51,520 bases of DNA from positions 1 through 51,520 of the forward strand of contig JBQLZQ010000025.1 in assembly GCA_052168355.1 (NCBI GenBank). Direction: 5' to 3'. The stretch comes from JBQLZQ01 sp052168355 (GTDB lineage Bacteria; Pseudomonadota; Alphaproteobacteria; DSM-16000; Inquilinaceae). Within the stretch, counting starts at the first letter, position 1; each line of letters opens with the position of its first letter. Position numbers and translations under genes: made by a program. The notes beneath the pieces are model-generated. The model was not told the DNA's origin, did not search any database, and saw only the letters and a program-made list of their open reading frames with translations. This document shows, piece after piece, positions 44,069 through 51,520 of this stretch.

Positions 44069-45046
44069 ATGAGCTTCACCGTAGTCGAACAGGCCCAGGC
44101 GCGCCTCAACCGCAGCGAGCTGGCGGTGCCGGGAAGCAACCCCGCATTGTTCGAAAAAGCGGCGAAATCCGACGCCGATGTCATTTTCCTGGATCTCGAG
44201 GACGCAGTCGCGCCGGACGACAAGGTCCAGGCCCGCAAGAACGTGATCGAAGCGCTCAACGACATCGACTGGGGGTCCAAGACGATGTCGGTGCGCATCA
44301 ATGGGCTAGACACCCATTACATGTACCGCGATGTGATCGAGATCATCGAGCAGGGCGGTGAACGGCTGGATCTGATGATGATCCCCAAGGTCGGCACGGC
44401 GGCCGATGTCTATGCCGTCGACATGCTGGTCAGCCAGGCCGAGGCCGCGATCGGCCGCAAGAAAAGGATCGGGTTCGAGCTGATTATCGAGATCGCGTTG
44501 GGAATGGCCAATATCGATGCCATTTCGGCCGCGTCCAAGCGCAATGAGAGCCTTCATTTCGGTGTTGCGGACTACGCCGCGTCGACCCGGGCGCGCACGA
44601 CGGTGATCGGCGGCCCGAATGCCCATTACGGCGTTCTGACCGACAAGGAGGATGGCAAGGCTCGCGATTACCATTGGGGCGATATGTGGCATTACGCCGT
44701 TGCCCGCATGGTGGTGGCCGCCCGCGCCAACGGGTTGCGCCCGATCGACGGTCCGTTTGGCGATTTTTCCGATCCCGACGGGTTCAAGGCGCAGGCCAAC
44801 CGGTCGGCGGTCCTGGGGTGTGAGGGCAAATGGGCCATTCACCCGTCCCAGGTTGCGCTCGCCAACGAGGTGAACAGCCCTTCCGACGCCGAGGTCAGCA
44901 AGGCCAAACGGATCCTGGAAGCGATGGAACAGGCGCAGAAGGAAGGCAAGGGCGCGGTGTCGCTCGACGGGCGGTTGATCGATATCGCTTCGATCAAGCA
45001 GGCGGAAAATCTTGTCCGCAAGGCGACCCAGATCGGAGCCGGCTGA
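44069..45046 (+). CDS. mclA: Malyl-CoA lyase
   Basis: A 325-residue member of the HpcH/citrate-lyase family that splits malyl-CoA into glyoxylate and acetyl-CoA. The stretches RSELAVPGSNP, DVIFLDLEDAVAPDDK, INGLDTHYMYRDV and DGPFGDFSDPDGF, and the end SLDGRLIDIASIKQAE, resemble the MclA/Mcl1 enzymes of methylotrophs and Rhodobacter that serve the serine cycle and ethylmalonyl-CoA pathway. The same enzyme often also acts on methylmalyl-CoA. A strong AAGGGAGA site precedes the start. Confidence 0.93.
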   Translation: MSFTVVEQAQARLNRSELAVPGSNPALFEKAAKSDADVIFLDLEDAVAPDDKVQARKNVIEALNDIDWGSKTMSVRINGLDTHYMYRDVIEIIEQGGERLDLMMIPKVGTAADVYAVDMLVSQAEAAIGRKKRIGFELIIEIALGMANIDAISAASKRNESLHFGVADYAASTRARTTVIGGPNAHYGVLTDKEDGKARDYHWGDMWHYAVARMVVAARANGLRPIDGPFGDFSDPDGFKAQANRSAVLGCEGKWAIHPSQVALANEVNSPSDAEVSKAKRILEAMEQAQKEGKGAVSLDGRLIDIASIKQAENLVRKATQIGAG

Positions 45047-45161
45047 CCGATGATGCCGGTCGGTCGTGGCGCCCGGACGTGCCACGGCGCATTTTGTGTC
45101 GGGGGCTTTGCGCGCATATGGTAGAGAAGCCTACCCTTTCCCGCCGCGCGCCACGGGCCTG

Positions 45162-46118
45162 ATGCAAACGTTTCTGGAATTCGAAAAACCGATCGCCGAA
45201 CTCGAAGCCAAGATCGAGGAGCTTCGACACCTGTCCGACGACGGCGATATCAACATTGCCGACGAGGTCGGCCGGCTTCAGACCAAGGTCGACCGGCTTC
45301 TGCGCTCGACCTATGAAAAGCTGACGCCGGCGCAGAAGGTTCAGGTCGCCCGTCACCCCAATCGGCCCCATTTCAGCGACTATGTCGAGACGCTGATCGA
45401 GGATTTCACGCCGCTGGCGGGGGATCGCGCGTTTGCCGAGGATCGCGCGGTGATTGGCGGGTTGGGCCGGTTTCGGGGGATCTCCGTCGTCCTGATCGGC
45501 CAGGAAAAAGGCGCGGATACCGAATCCCGCGTTCGCCATAACTTCGGCATGGCCAAGCCCGAGGGGTACCGCAAGGCCGTTCGGCTGATGGATCTGGCCG
45601 ACCGGTTCGGTCTGCCGGTCGTGACCCTGGTGGATACCGCCGGCGCCTATCCCGGCGTGGCGTCGGAGGAACGGGGCCAGGCCGAGGCCATTGCCCGCTG
45701 TATCGAAGTCTCGCTCAACCTGCGCGTGCCCATGGTCTCCGTCATCATCGGCGAGGGCGGATCCGGCGGGGCGATCGCGATCGCCGCGGCCGACCGGGTC
45801 ATGATGATGGAACACGCCATCTACTCGGTGATCTCGCCGGAGGGCTGCGCCTCGATCCTTTGGCGCAGCGCCGACCAAAGCCAGGAAGCGGCGCAGGCGA
45901 TGAAGCTGACGGCGGCCGACCTGAAGCAGTTCGGTGTGATCGATACCGTGATCAAGGAGCCGATGGGCGGCGCCCACAGATTCTCCGCTCAGGCGATCGA
46001 AGCCGTCGGCACGGCCGTGGAGAAAGCCCTGGGCGATCTGCGCAAACAGGATGGCGGGACCCTGCGCGCCCGGCGGCGCGACAAGTATCTGGCCATCGGC
46101 AGCCAGGGCCTGAGCTGA
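45162..46118 (+). CDS. accA: Acetyl-CoA carboxylase carboxyltransferase, alpha subunit
   Basis: A 318-residue subunit that with AccD transfers CO2 from biotin to acetyl-CoA, the first step of fatty-acid synthesis. The sequence shows LEFEKPIAELEAKIEEL, RHPNRPHFSDY, RHNFGMAKPEGYRKA, and GEGGSGGAIAIAAADRV. It is complete. The start at 45162 fits the family; the frame is open upstream. The stop is 32 bases from the convergent secA stop. Confidence 0.97.
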   Translation: MQTFLEFEKPIAELEAKIEELRHLSDDGDINIADEVGRLQTKVDRLLRSTYEKLTPAQKVQVARHPNRPHFSDYVETLIEDFTPLAGDRAFAEDRAVIGGLGRFRGISVVLIGQEKGADTESRVRHNFGMAKPEGYRKAVRLMDLADRFGLPVVTLVDTAGAYPGVASEERGQAEAIARCIEVSLNLRVPMVSVIIGEGGSGGAIAIAAADRVMMMEHAIYSVISPEGCASILWRSADQSQEAAQAMKLTAADLKQFGVIDTVIKEPMGGAHRFSAQAIEAVGTAVEKALGDLRKQDGGTLRARRRDKYLAIGSQGLS

Positions 46119-46150
46119 CCGCTCCGGCCACGTGCCGTGGGGGCAGCGTT

Positions 46151-48871
46151 TTAGACCGACTGGCCGTGGCAGTGCTTGTACTTCTTGCCTGATCCACAGG
46201 GGCAAGGCGCATTGCGCGGGACCTTGCCCCACCCTTGTTGATCGCCGGTTTGGCGGGACGGTGCCGCAGCGGTCATGGTGCCGGCACCCGCGCCGGCCAT
46301 GGCCGGAACCCGCTGGGCCGGCGCCTCGGTCAAGGCGGGATCCTGCCGGGTCTCGTGCATCTCTTGACGTGCCGCCGGCTGCGGCGGCGGTGTGGCCGCC
46401 CGCAACTCAACCAGGCTCAGCACCCGCGTGACCGACTCGCGCAGATGGGACAACAGGCCCTGGAACATGTCGAAGGCTTCGGCCTGATACTCCCGCAGCG
46501 GGTCCCGCTGGGCATAGGCACGCAGGCTGATGCCCTGACGCAGATGGTCAAGGGTCAGCAGATGTTCCTTCCAGTTCTGGTCCAGGATCTGCAGAAGCAG
46601 GCTCTTTTCCGCCATCCGCATCAGATCCGGGCCGTAGTTGGCGGCCTTTTCCGCCATTTTACGGTCCGATGCCTGGCGCACCCTTTCCTCGATCTCCGGC
46701 TCGGCGATGCCTTCCTCCCGGGCCCAGTCATCGATCGGCAGGTCAAGCCCCAGAACCCTGAGAACGTCGGCCTTGAGGCCGTCGATGTCCCACTGTTCGG
46801 AATACGAATTGGGGGGGATGGCTTTCCCGACCATTTCGCCGATGACCTCATGGCGCATATCCAGAACCATCTGCTGGACATCGGGCGCGGACATGATTTC
46901 GCGCCGCTGCTCGTAGATCACCTTGCGCTGGTCGTTCATCACGTTGTCGAACTTCAGCAGGTTCTTACGGATGTCGAAGTTGCGCGCCTCGACCTTGGCC
47001 TGGGCTTTTTCAAGAGCCTTGTTGATCCAGGGGTGAACGATGGCCTCCCCCTCCTGAAGACCCAGCCGCTTGAGCATGCCGTCCAGGCGTTCCGAGGCAA
47101 AGATGCGCATCAGGTCATCTTCCAGCGACAGGAAGAACTTGGACAGGCCCGGATCGCCCTGACGGCCCGACCGGCCGCGCAACTGGTTGTCGATCCGCCG
47201 GCTTTCGTGCCGCTCGGTGCCCACCACGCATAGGCCGCCGGCGTCCACCACGGTCTGTCGTGCGGCGGCGATCTCGGCCCGGATCTGTTCGATCTTCGCG
47301 GCGCGCGCCGTCTCGTCCTCGATCGGATCCGCTTCCGCCGCGATCCGCATGTCGGCGTTGCCGCCCAACTGAATGTCCGTGCCGCGGCCGGCCATGTTGG
47401 TGGCGATGGTCACCGCGCCCGGTTGGCCCGCCTGGGCGATGATTTCCGCCTCCTGGGCATGGAAGCGGGCGTTGAGAACGCTGTGGGGAATACCCGCGGC
47501 CTTCAACTCGGCGGACAGCGTTTCCGATTTCTCGATGGATACGGTGCCGACCAGGATCGGCTGGTTGCGGGCGTTGCAGTCCTTCACGAATTCGGTGATG
47601 GCTTTGTATTTTTCCGGCGAGGTTCGGTAAACCTCGTCATGTTCGTCGACACGCCTGACCGGGACGTTGGTCGGCATCTCGACGACCTCAAGCCCATAGA
47701 TCTCGGAGAATTCGGCGGCCTCGGTCATGGCCGTTCCGGTCATGCCCGCCAGCTTGGGGTAAAGCCGGAAATAGTTCTGGAAGGTGATCGACGCCAGCGT
47801 CTGGTTCTCGCGCTGAACCTTGACCTTTTCCTTGGCTTCCAGGGCCTGGTGCAGACCTTCCGAATAGCGCCTCCCTTCCATCATGCGGCCGGTGAACTCG
47901 TCGATGATGATGACCTTGTCGTCCTTGACGATGTAGTCGCGGTCGCGTTGGAACAGTTTGTGGGCGCGCAGGGCCTGGTTGGCGTGGTGCACCAGATTGA
48001 CGTTGGCCACATCGTACAGCCCGCCTTCACCCATCAATTGGGCTTCGTGCAGCAGCCGCTCGACATTTTCCTGGCCCGATTCGGTCAAGGTGACGGTGCG
48101 CTGTTTTTCGTCGATCTCGAAATCGTCGGCGCCCAGCTTGGGGATCAATGTGTCGACCTGCATGTACAGGCCGGCGGCATCCTGAGCCGGACCGGAGATG
48201 ATCAGGGGGGTTCGCGCTTCGTCGATCAAAATCGAATCGACCTCGTCGACGATGGCGAAATTGAAGGACCGCTGGACCATTTCCTCCAGCCGGAACTTCA
48301 TGTTGTCGCGCAGATAGTCGAACCCGAACTCATTGTTCGTGCCATAGGTGACGTCGGCGGCATAGGCGGCCCGGCGCTGCTGATCGTCCAGCCCGTGAAC
48401 GATACACCCCACGGTCAGACCCAGGAACTGATAGATCCGGCCCATCCAGCCCGCATCGCGTTGGGCCAGGTAGTCGTTGACCGTGACGACGTGGGCGCCC
48501 TTGCCGCCCAGGGCGTTGAGATAGACGGGCAGCGTGGCGACCAGGGTCTTGCCCTCGCCGGTCTTCATTTCGGCGATCTTGCCCTGATGGAGCACGGTGC
48601 CGCCCATGAGCTGAACGTCGAAGTGCCGTTGACCGAGCACCCGCCGCGCCGCTTCGCGCACCGTGGCGAACGCCTCGGGCAGCAGATCGTCCAGATCCTC
48701 GCCGTCGGCCAGCCGCGCGCGGAAGGCGTCGGTTCTCGCCCGCAGGGCCTCGTCGCTCAATGCCTGGGTCTCGGGCTCGAGGGCGTTGATCTTGTCGACC
48801 GTCTTTTCCAACGACCGGACAGTCCGATCATTGACCGTACCGAACACTTTTCGGGCAAGGGCGCCGAGCAT
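46151..48871 (-). CDS. secA: Preprotein translocase ATPase SecA
   Basis: A 906-residue motor protein for SecYEG export. Motifs are MKTGEGKTLVATL (Walker A), the DEAD-like VDEVDSILIDEARTPLI, and GRSGRQGDPG in the second motor domain, with the C-terminal zinc site CPCGSGKKYKHCH for SecB and phospholipid binding. A normal GAGG site lies before the ATG. It is convergent with accA. The leader carries two copies of AACCATGGG (48903-48925, + strand). Confidence 0.98.
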   Translation of the reverse strand: MLGALARKVFGTVNDRTVRSLEKTVDKINALEPETQALSDEALRARTDAFRARLADGEDLDDLLPEAFATVREAARRVLGQRHFDVQLMGGTVLHQGKIAEMKTGEGKTLVATLPVYLNALGGKGAHVVTVNDYLAQRDAGWMGRIYQFLGLTVGCIVHGLDDQQRRAAYAADVTYGTNNEFGFDYLRDNMKFRLEEMVQRSFNFAIVDEVDSILIDEARTPLIISGPAQDAAGLYMQVDTLIPKLGADDFEIDEKQRTVTLTESGQENVERLLHEAQLMGEGGLYDVANVNLVHHANQALRAHKLFQRDRDYIVKDDKVIIIDEFTGRMMEGRRYSEGLHQALEAKEKVKVQRENQTLASITFQNYFRLYPKLAGMTGTAMTEAAEFSEIYGLEVVEMPTNVPVRRVDEHDEVYRTSPEKYKAITEFVKDCNARNQPILVGTVSIEKSETLSAELKAAGIPHSVLNARFHAQEAEIIAQAGQPGAVTIATNMAGRGTDIQLGGNADMRIAAEADPIEDETARAAKIEQIRAEIAAARQTVVDAGGLCVVGTERHESRRIDNQLRGRSGRQGDPGLSKFFLSLEDDLMRIFASERLDGMLKRLGLQEGEAIVHPWINKALEKAQAKVEARNFDIRKNLLKFDNVMNDQRKVIYEQRREIMSAPDVQQMVLDMRHEVIGEMVGKAIPPNSYSEQWDIDGLKADVLRVLGLDLPIDDWAREEGIAEPEIEERVRQASDRKMAEKAANYGPDLMRMAEKSLLLQILDQNWKEHLLTLDHLRQGISLRAYAQRDPLREYQAEAFDMFQGLLSHLRESVTRVLSLVELRAATPPPQPAARQEMHETRQDPALTEAPAQRVPAMAGAGAGTMTAAAPSRQTGDQQGWGKVPRNAPCPCGSGKKYKHCHGQSV

Positions 48872-48902
48872 TGAGACCTCAGGGGATGGTGATCAATAAG
48901 GT

Positions 48903-48925
48903 AACCATGGGTGGTCAACCATGGG
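48903..48925. repeat. Two direct copies of AACCATGGG in the secA leader
   Basis: AACCATGGG occurs at 48903-48911 and 48917-48925, a 14-base period, with a CCATGG palindrome in each. The site lies 32-54 bases upstream of secA on the minus strand. No good -10/-35 pair was found. Significance is unclear. Confidence 0.3.
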
Positions 48926-49107
48926 CGGCCGGTCAAAGGCCAGAAAATGCAAAAGCACCGCCCTGCCGCCACGCGCCGGAACCGCCATATGGGACTAGGC
49001 ACAAAATTGGGTGCCGAGACAAGGATTTTCAACGTATTTCCGGACGGGTCGCCCGCCCGCCGTCGGTGCAGCCCGGACCGTGCCATGGTTCCCGCACGTA
49101 TTTCGAG

Positions 49108-49614
49108 CTAAAGGGTCAGCTTCATGCCTTCGTGACTGGCGACAAAGCCCAGCCGCCCATAGAACCGGTGAGCGTCGGCGCGGGTCTTGTTGGTGGTCAG
49201 CTGGATGATCCGGCAACCGCGCCGGCGGGCCCGGTCGACCGCCCATTCCATCAACGCGGCGCCAATGCCCTGACCACGGCGGGACGCCGCGATGCGCACA
49301 CCTTCGACCTGGGCCCGTTCCGCGCCCTGATAGCTGAGCCCCGGCAGGAAGGTCAGCTGCAGGCAGCCGATCACCCGCCCCTTGGCCTCGACCACCACCA
49401 GCTCGTTGCGCGGATCGGCGTCGATGTCTTCAAAGGCGGCGGCATAGCCGGACGGCAGCGGCTCCGCCACCTGTTCCCGCGCCGCGCCCAACGAATCATC
49501 GGCCAGCAGGTGGACGATGGCCGCCAGATCCGCCCGGCGGGCGGAACGGATCGTGTAGGGCGCTGCCGCGGGATCAGCCGGCACGGCGGACCACCGCCGG
49601 ATCCTCGGCGGCAC
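49108..49614 (-). CDS. GNAT-family N-acetyltransferase
   Basis: A 168-residue single-domain acetyltransferase: IRSARRADLAAIVHLLADD, then VVEAKGRVIGCLQLTFLPGLSY, the acetyl-CoA loop RRGQGIGAALM and FYGRLGFVASHEG. Substrate unknown. The ATG at 49614 overlaps recQ by about 40 bases. A GTG at 49584 is an alternative that overlaps recQ by 11. It is downstream of recQ and probably co-transcribed. Confidence 0.88.
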   Translation of the reverse strand: MPPRIRRWSAVPADPAAAPYTIRSARRADLAAIVHLLADDSLGAAREQVAEPLPSGYAAAFEDIDADPRNELVVVEAKGRVIGCLQLTFLPGLSYQGAERAQVEGVRIAASRRGQGIGAALMEWAVDRARRRGCRIIQLTTNKTRADAHRFYGRLGFVASHEGMKLTL

Positions 49615-51421
49615 TGCTCAAGGCGGCCAGAAAGGCCGCGCCATAGCGGTTCAGCTTGGCCTCGCCGATGCCCGGCAGGCGGGCCAGATCGGCCAGGGTT
49701 CGCGGCCGCCGCAGGGCCATCTCCGTCAGCGTCGAATCGTGGAAAATCACATAGGGCGGGACCCCCTGGGCCTGAGCCAACTCCAGGCGGCAGGCCCGCA
49801 GCCTGTCGAACAGGGCGGCGTCCTCGGCCCGCTCGAACAGGGCGGCGGCGGTCCGTCGTCCCGGCCGCCGGCTTGCCGGGCTTTTGCTCGCCGGATCCCG
49901 CCTGAGCGCGATGGTCCGTTCGCCGCGCAGGACGGGCCGGCTGTCCGGCGCCAGGTGCAGACCGCCATGGCCCTCGACATCGACCACCAGCAGGCCGTGG
50001 GCGACGAGTTGGCGGAACACCGACCGCCAGTCGGCGCGGCTCATGCCGCGGCCGATGCCGTAGGTGCTCAACCGGTCGTGGTTGAACCGGCGGATCCGCT
50101 CCGTATCGCCACCGGTCAGCACATCGATGACATGGCCCGCGCCAAAGCTTTGCCCGGTGCGGTAGACGCAGGACAGAGCCTTGCGCGCGACCTCCGTGCC
50201 GTCAAAGGTTTCGGCTGGCTCCAGGCAGGTGTCGCAGTTGCCGCAGGGTTCGGCCAGCGGCTCGCCGAAATATTCCAGCAGCACTTGGCGACGGCAGCGG
50301 GTGGTCTCGCAATAGCCGATCAAGGCATCCAGTTTCTGCCGCTCGATCCGCTTTTGCGCCTCCGGGGCGTCGGACGCCACGGCGAACTGGCGCAGCTTGG
50401 CGACATCCTCCAGCCCGTAGACCATCCAGGCGTCCGATGGCAGGCCGTCACGGCCGGCGCGCCCCGTCTCCTGGTAGTAGGCCTCGAGGCTCTTGGGCAT
50501 GTCCAGATGGGCGACGAACCGGACGTCGGGCTTGTCGATGCCCATGCCAAAGGCGATGGTCGCCACCATCACCACCCCGTCCTCCTTGAGAAACCGGTCC
50601 TGGTTGGCGGCCCGCGTGGCGGGCGCCAGACCGGCATGGTAGGGCAGGGCGGTCATGCCGGCGTCGGCCAAACCCTTGGCCACTTCCTCCACCCTCGCGC
50701 GCGACAGGCAATAGACGATGCCGGCTTCCCCGGCGTGATCGCTTTCGATAAAGCGCGCCAGTTGAGTCCGGGGACTGGATTTCGGGCCGACCCGATAGCG
50801 GATGTTGGGCCGGTCGAACCCGCCGACGAAGATGCGGCCGTCGGGCCCGTCCAGGTGCAGCGCCGAAACGATGTCACGCCGCGTGGGGCCGTCGGCCGTG
50901 GCGGTCAGCGCCAGCCTGGGCACGGTGGGAAAGCGGTCGCGCAGGACCGCCAGCTTGCGGTATTCGGGGCGGAAATCGTGGCCCCATTGGGACACGCAAT
51001 GGGCCTCGTCAATGGCGAACAGGGCCAGCCGGCAGGCCGAAAGTTGGTTCAGGAACGCCTCGGCCAACAGCCGCTCCGGCGCGACATAGACAAGATCCAG
51101 CGCGCCCTCGGCCATCTCCCGTTCGACAGCGCCTTGCTCGGCGAAGGGCAGGGATGAATTGAGCGCGGCGGCCCGAACACCAAGCTGGCGCAGCGCTTCC
51201 ACTTGATCCTGCATCAGGGCGATCAGCGGCGACACGACCAGGCCAAGGCCGGGCCGGCACAAAGACGGCACCTGATAGCACAGCGATTTGCCGCCGCCCG
51301 TGGGCATCAGAACCAAGCCGCTGCCGCCGGCGGTGACATGGTCGATCACCGCCGCCTGCTCCCCACGGAAACTGCCATAGCCGAAAACGGAGCGCAGGAT
51401 ATCAAGCGGTGCGGAGAGCAT
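49574..51421 (-). CDS. recQ: ATP-dependent DNA helicase RecQ
   Basis: A 615-residue 3'-5' helicase. The helicase motifs are LMPTGGGKSLCYQ, VVSPLIALMQDQ, AIDEAHCVSQWGHDFRPEY and QETGRAGRDG. The zinc site is CRRQVLLEYFGEP plus CGNCDTC, followed by a winged helix. The C-terminal HRDC domain (about 530-600) is present. It is complete. The RecQ start lies close to the right edge, with 99 bases between it and the window end. Confidence 0.97.
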   Translation of the reverse strand: MLSAPLDILRSVFGYGSFRGEQAAVIDHVTAGGSGLVLMPTGGGKSLCYQVPSLCRPGLGLVVSPLIALMQDQVEALRQLGVRAAALNSSLPFAEQGAVEREMAEGALDLVYVAPERLLAEAFLNQLSACRLALFAIDEAHCVSQWGHDFRPEYRKLAVLRDRFPTVPRLALTATADGPTRRDIVSALHLDGPDGRIFVGGFDRPNIRYRVGPKSSPRTQLARFIESDHAGEAGIVYCLSRARVEEVAKGLADAGMTALPYHAGLAPATRAANQDRFLKEDGVVMVATIAFGMGIDKPDVRFVAHLDMPKSLEAYYQETGRAGRDGLPSDAWMVYGLEDVAKLRQFAVASDAPEAQKRIERQKLDALIGYCETTRCRRQVLLEYFGEPLAEPCGNCDTCLEPAETFDGTEVARKALSCVYRTGQSFGAGHVIDVLTGGDTERIRRFNHDRLSTYGIGRGMSRADWRSVFRQLVAHGLLVVDVEGHGGLHLAPDSRPVLRGERTIALRRDPASKSPASRRPGRRTAAALFERAEDAALFDRLRACRLELAQAQGVPPYVIFHDSTLTEMALRRPRTLADLARLPGIGEAKLNRYGAAFLAALSSAAEDPAVVRRAG

Positions 51422-51439
51422 GACCGCGTGTATACCCGA

Positions 51440-51520
51440 TTTGCCGCGCGGGGCAACCGGTCTAGCAGGCTGCTGAAGAAGTAGCTGGTGTCTCGTCGTG
51501 CGTCATGATTCCCTGTTGTG
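51440..51520 (-). mobile_element. Possible end of an insertion sequence at the window edge
   Basis: On the minus strand, the terminal bases read in one frame as ...RRDTSYFFSSLLDR. The nucleotide motif GCAGGCTGCTGAAGAAGTAGC (split as GCAGGCTGCTG and AAGAAGTAGC) is like inverted-repeat ends of IS elements whose transposase finishes in a FFSSL-type tail. Only about 80 bases are visible, with no transposase domain, so this is a tentative call. Confidence 0.3.

Noticed and set aside
46128..46140. CCACG-TGC-CGTGG as a secA/accA terminator
   Set aside because: The stem is only five bases and there is no useful T-run. The call is too weak.

Overview
The window is GC-rich chromosomal DNA of an alphaproteobacterium, most like the Rhodospirillales. 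The evidence is gene content and order: the bolA / J-domain / cobS / cobT block, xerD-aroK-aroB-CNNM, a MclA-type malyl-CoA lyase, single-chain methylmalonyl-CoA mutase with MeaB, TipF-like EAL protein, and accA next to secA. Genes are tightly packed, many with 4-base overlaps. I saw no rRNA, tRNA, CRISPR array or complete insertion sequence. The first gene (aminotransferase) is cut by the left edge, and the last 60-100 bases may be the end of an IS element.

Layout. 0-7.5 kb: aminotransferase fragment, an S24 repressor and a universal stress protein (leftward); DUF952-pyrD-TipF-like-HAD (rightward); then convergent kynU. 7.5-10.6 kb: a LysE exporter and two tandem paralogues of an unrecognised zinc-ribbon family, one fused to an acetyltransferase. 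10.8-15.6 kb: B12-dependent methylmalonyl-CoA mutase, small membrane/stress proteins and an Atm1-type ABC exporter. 15.8-22.3 kb: a six-gene, translationally coupled cluster (lysine 2,3-aminomutase, two ATP-grasp ligases, a GNAT-deacetylase-GNAT fusion, a SET protein, DUF1810), closed by a 137-bp mosaic of palindromes. 22.4-24.6 kb: RidA/VOC/GST with a divergent MarR regulator. 24.7-32.7 kb: meaB, an aminotransferase-sulfotransferase pair, two dienelactone-hydrolase-like proteins, rpmB, a queuosine-precursor transporter with tgt, and upp. 32.8-42.4 kb: an iron-type ABC permease, cobTS, J-domain protein, bolA, DUF2889, CNNM, aroB, aroK. 42.7-51.4 kb: xerD, malyl-CoA lyase, accA, secA, a GNAT protein and recQ.

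How genes work together. Methylmalonyl-CoA mutase, its chaperone MeaB, malyl-CoA lyase and cobaltochelatase CobST fit a B12-dependent C3/C4 acyl-CoA economy (ethylmalonyl-CoA or serine-cycle type). The transporter and Tgt suggest salvage of queuosine precursors rather than synthesis. The most interesting locus is the 15.8-22.3 kb cluster. Its aminomutase keeps every residue needed to make beta-lysine, and the enzymes beside it can form amide bonds and add or remove acetyl groups. I infer a pathway for a beta-lysine-derived small molecule or peptide conjugate. The product is unknown and the inference rests on gene families and operon structure only.
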